Below, piece by piece: positions 40,761 through 43,033 of a stretch of DNA of 43,033 bases (position 1 is its first letter; each line of letters opens with the position of its first letter). This stretch comes from Arthrobacter sp. (GTDB lineage Bacteria > Actinomycetota > Actinomycetes > Actinomycetales > Micrococcaceae). A model generated the notes under the pieces. That model worked only from the letters and a program-made list of their open reading frames with translations. It was not told the DNA's origin and did not search any database. Made by a program: the position numbers and the translations under genes. Location of the stretch: positions 1 through 43,033 of the forward strand of contig JAODMS010000183.1 in assembly GCA_025464925.1 (NCBI GenBank), written 5' to 3'.

Positions 40761-41441
40761 ATGACTGACAGCAGCGGCATCACGCCTGAAGGCCTGCTCG
40801 CCGGCATCAAAGCGGCCAGGCTCGTGGCGATCGTACGCGGTACCGACGGCGGGTCCGCCGCCAAAGCGGCGCTCGCTGCCATGGAGGAGGGCTTCCGGTT
40901 CGTCGAAATCGCCCTGACCACCCCCGGTGCCCTCGAGGCGATCCGCGAGGTCCGCGCCGCGGCTCCGGCCGGCTGCTACGTCGGCGGGGGAACCGTGCTG
41001 ACCGTGCAGGACGTGGACAACGTGGCTGAGGCGGGCGGCCAGTTCATGGTGACGCCGGCACTGGCGGCTTCGATCGCGGAGTCCGCCCGGCAGGGGATTC
41101 CTGTCCTGGCCGGTGCCCTCACCCCGAGTGAGGCGTATGAGGCCATGAACCGCGGCGCCACGGCGGTCAAGCTCTTCCCCGCGTCCATCGGCGGTCCCGG
41201 CTACCTCAAGGCGCTGCGCGATCCGTTCCCCGAAATCCCCTTCATCCCGGTGGGCGGCGTGGGGCTCGACGAAGCGGGAGGCTACTGGGAAACCGGGGCG
41301 ATCGCCGTCGGGCTCGGCGGCCCGCTCTTCGGGAACGCCGGCTCCGGCGGGGACCTCGTCCCCATGCGGGAACGGGCCCGCGCGTTTGTGGACCTGGCGG
41401 AAGCCTTCAACCGCCGGACCACAGCAGCGGGCGTGCGGTGA
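40761..41441 (+). CDS. dgoA: 2-dehydro-3-deoxy-6-phosphogalactonate aldolase
   Basis: 226 residues from the ATG at 40761 (GGTGA upstream); an ATG at 40749 that overlaps dgoD is an alternative. It belongs to the KDPG/KDPGal class I aldolases, with the Schiff-base lysine K137 in TAVKLFPAS and the proton-shuttle E49 in FRFVEIALTTPG. GGGTVLTVQDVDNVAEAG is also typical. It cleaves the phosphorylated keto-deoxy sugar acid to pyruvate and glyceraldehyde-3-phosphate. KDPG specificity cannot be excluded, but the adjacent galactonate dehydratase favours KDPGal. The kinase gene overlaps its stop by four bases. Confidence 0.87.
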   Translation: MTDSSGITPEGLLAGIKAARLVAIVRGTDGGSAAKAALAAMEEGFRFVEIALTTPGALEAIREVRAAAPAGCYVGGGTVLTVQDVDNVAEAGGQFMVTPALAASIAESARQGIPVLAGALTPSEAYEAMNRGATAVKLFPASIGGPGYLKALRDPFPEIPFIPVGGVGLDEAGGYWETGAIAVGLGGPLFGNAGSGGDLVPMRERARAFVDLAEAFNRRTTAAGVR

Positions 41442-42412
41442 GTACCGCCGTCGACCTTTTGACGTTCGGCGAGTCCATGGTCTCGCTGCGCTCGGCCGGG
41501 CCGCTGTCCGCCGGGGGCAGCCTGGCCATGCACGTCGCCGGGGCCGAATCGAATGTGGCTGTCGGGGTTGCCCGGCTGGGCCACAGCGTCAGCTGGGCCG
41601 GGGTTGTTGGCGCGGATCCGCACGGCGAATACATCCTGCGGCAGCTGCGCTCCGAGGGAATCCAGGTCTCGCACCGGGTGGACGCCGGGCGAAGCACCGG
41701 CGTGATGTTCCTGGAGCAGCGGACAGCCGACTTAACCCGGGCGTTCTACTACCGCGCCGGTTCCGCGGGCTCCACCATCAAGCGCGAAGACATTGACCAT
41801 GCCCTGAACGCGGGCCCGCGTGTCCTGCACCTGACCGGCATCACCGCCGCCCTCAGCCTGGAAGCGCGGGCCGCGCTGGAGTACGCCGCAGAGCGCGCTG
41901 CTGCCGAGGGCGTGGTGGTCTCACTCGACGTCAATTACCGCAGCAGGCTCTGGACCCGGGACGAGGCGCGCGCCGTGCTGGCCCCCCTCGCCCGGCACGC
42001 GGACATCCTGATAGCGTCCGACGACGAACTTGACCTTGTAGCAGCCGCATCCTCGGGTGATGCCAGGTCCGACGACGCCGAAACGGCTCTCGCTGATGAG
42101 CTCTTGGGCCGCGGGGTCACCGAAGTGGTGGTCAAGCGGGGTGCCCACGGCGCCGGCGTCCACACCGCCGCCGGGCGGTTCGAGGCGCCAGCCGTTGCAG
42201 TGACCAGCATCGACACCGTGGGCGCCGGCGACGCGTTCACGGCCGGCTACCTCTCGGCCCTGCTCGACGGCGGCGACGTACCCGCGCGGCTGGAGCGCGG
42301 CACGGTGATGGGAGCCTTCGCCGTCAGCACTGCCGGAGACTGGGAAGGCCTGCCCAGCAGGGACGAGCTGGACTTACTGGCAGCCACCCAGAGCGGCGCC
42401 ACCGTCCGCTGA
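41438..42412 (+). CDS. PfkB-family 2-keto-3-deoxy-sugar-acid kinase
   Basis: 324 residues starting at GTG 41438, which overlaps the aldolase stop (GTGA). The ribokinase fold shows the N-terminal DLLTFGESMVSLRS, substrate-site AGAESNVAVGVARLG, and the C-terminal anion hole and base TVGAGDAFTAGYL (D265). It should phosphorylate 2-keto-3-deoxygalactonate ahead of the aldolase. E. coli uses DgoK, from another fold, so this is a non-orthologous replacement. A KDG kinase (KdgK) label is equally fair for the sequence. It is the last gene of the operon and stops 20 bases before the convergent SDR gene. Confidence 0.85.
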   Translation: MSTAVDLLTFGESMVSLRSAGPLSAGGSLAMHVAGAESNVAVGVARLGHSVSWAGVVGADPHGEYILRQLRSEGIQVSHRVDAGRSTGVMFLEQRTADLTRAFYYRAGSAGSTIKREDIDHALNAGPRVLHLTGITAALSLEARAALEYAAERAAAEGVVVSLDVNYRSRLWTRDEARAVLAPLARHADILIASDDELDLVAAASSGDARSDDAETALADELLGRGVTEVVVKRGAHGAGVHTAAGRFEAPAVAVTSIDTVGAGDAFTAGYLSALLDGGDVPARLERGTVMGAFAVSTAGDWEGLPSRDELDLLAATQSGATVR

Positions 42413-42432
42413 CCGCCATGCTGGGCCCACGC

Positions 42433-43033
42433 TCAGATATCCGTGCTGAGGCTGAGGTCCCGCCACGTGTCCAGTTCGGTGCGTTCTGCCTCGGCGACGG
42501 CGGCAAACGCGCCGAAAGCGTCGTTGCCGAGCACCAGCAGGGACGGCGGGTTCGGGCTTTCAGCGACTGCGAGGATGGCTTCGGCGGCCTTGGCCGGGTC
42601 GCCCGGCTGGGTGCCATGCACCGTGTCGTTCTCCTTGCGGCGCTTGCCCGCCGTCGCCGCGTAGTCCTCGATCGGCTTCGCCGACTGGGTAAGGGAGCGG
42701 CCGGCGAAGTCGGTGCGGAATGCGCCGGGCTCGACAACGGTGACGCTGATCCCGAGTGGCTGCACTTCTTTCTGGAGGGAACCGGACAGGCCCTCCAGCG
42801 CCGCTTTGGTTGCGGAGTAGTATCCGGAGCCGGCCGGTTTGATGCGGGCTCCGATGGACGAGATGTTCACGATGGAACCGGACCTTTGCGCGCGCATGTC
42901 CAACAGGACTGCCTTGATCATGTCCACAGTGCCGAAAACGTTCGTGTCGAATAATTGCCGGATGTCGGCGTCGTCCGCTTCTTCCACTGCGGCACGGTAG
43001 CCGTAGCCCGCATTGTTGACCAGAACGTCGATC
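42433..43033 (-). CDS. Short-chain dehydrogenase/reductase (partial, 5' end beyond window)
   Basis: 200 codons are present; the N-terminal Rossmann motif lies outside. The visible part begins IDVLVNNAGYGYRAA, then NVFGTVDMIKAVL, the catalytic Ser in IVNISSIGA, and the YxxxK pair in GYYSATKAAL. PGAFRTDF follows. This is a classical SDR, probably NADP-dependent, close to the common oxidoreductases with a 270-290 residue length. Substrate unknown. It converges on the kinase gene with a 20-base gap. Confidence 0.9.
   Translation of the reverse strand, partial: IDVLVNNAGYGYRAAVEEADDADIRQLFDTNVFGTVDMIKAVLLDMRAQRSGSIVNISSIGARIKPAGSGYYSATKAALEGLSGSLQKEVQPLGISVTVVEPGAFRTDFAGRSLTQSAKPIEDYAATAGKRRKENDTVHGTQPGDPAKAAEAILAVAESPNPPSLLVLGNDAFGAFAAVAEAERTELDTWRDLSLSTDI

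Noticed and set aside
1..43033. Mobile elements, phage genes, CRISPR arrays, tRNA or rRNA genes
   Set aside because: No transposase or integrase motif, no regularly spaced repeat and no tRNA-like cloverleaf was seen on reading both strands.

Overview
The window is high-GC DNA with Shine-Dalgarno-led genes, GGC/CTG/ACC-biased codons, secreted proteases and sugar ABC operons. These fit a soil actinobacterium of the Micrococcaceae (Arthrobacter/Pseudarthrobacter type). The genus is inferred from gene content and style, not from a search. I see no rRNA, tRNA, CRISPR array, transposase or phage gene.

Layout. (1) 1-8.3 kb is a galactoside locus: the 3' end of galE, a LacI repressor, an unusual Gfo/Idh/MocA protein, two MalFG-type permeases, a sugar-binding lipoprotein and a GH36 alpha-galactosidase. 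Palindromic operators overlap both divergent promoters, and a 15-bp hairpin separates the binding-protein gene from the alpha-galactosidase. (2) 8.3-14.5 kb holds a Gly-tailed membrane protein, a probably leaderless ArsR gene with its SRPBCC partner, a secreted trypsin-like protease, an LssY_C-type membrane protein and cytochrome bd oxidase (cydAB, short Q-loop type). (3) 14.8-21.2 kb holds a GH42 beta-galactosidase, a GH13 branching-enzyme-like protein, a DUF1992 protein and a secreted subtilisin. (4) 21.3-28.9 kb is a mixed stretch: CapA-type phosphatase, a 3' remnant of an aldehyde dehydrogenase, small proteins, an Na+/H+ antiporter fused to a UBP zinc finger, a GH13 amylase, a DJ-1/PfpI protein, a VOC protein and two small charged proteins. 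(5) 29.1-35.4 kb holds a zinc alcohol dehydrogenase, two overlapping alpha/beta hydrolases, a phosphoribosyltransferase-hydrolase fusion, an NAD-dependent epimerase-like protein and an aldo/keto reductase. (6) 35.4-42.4 kb is a D-galactonate regulon: a GntR/FCD regulator divergent from a six-gene operon of binding protein, two permeases, galactonate dehydratase, KDPGal aldolase and PfkB kinase. The window ends inside an SDR gene.

How the genes fit together. Alpha- and beta-galactosidases release galactose. galE points to the Leloir route, while the dgo-type operon takes galactonate to pyruvate and glyceraldehyde-3-phosphate. Oxidoreductases just upstream of the regulator could link galactose to galactonate, but this is inference. 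Neither ABC operon has its own ATPase, so both probably share one encoded elsewhere.

The best candidates for something new are the Gfo/Idh/MocA protein that lacks the family EKP lysine but carries a YPTH motif, beside the alpha-galactosidase system; the 14-bp inverted repeat between the galactonate divergent promoters; and the strong hairpin after each binding-protein gene.
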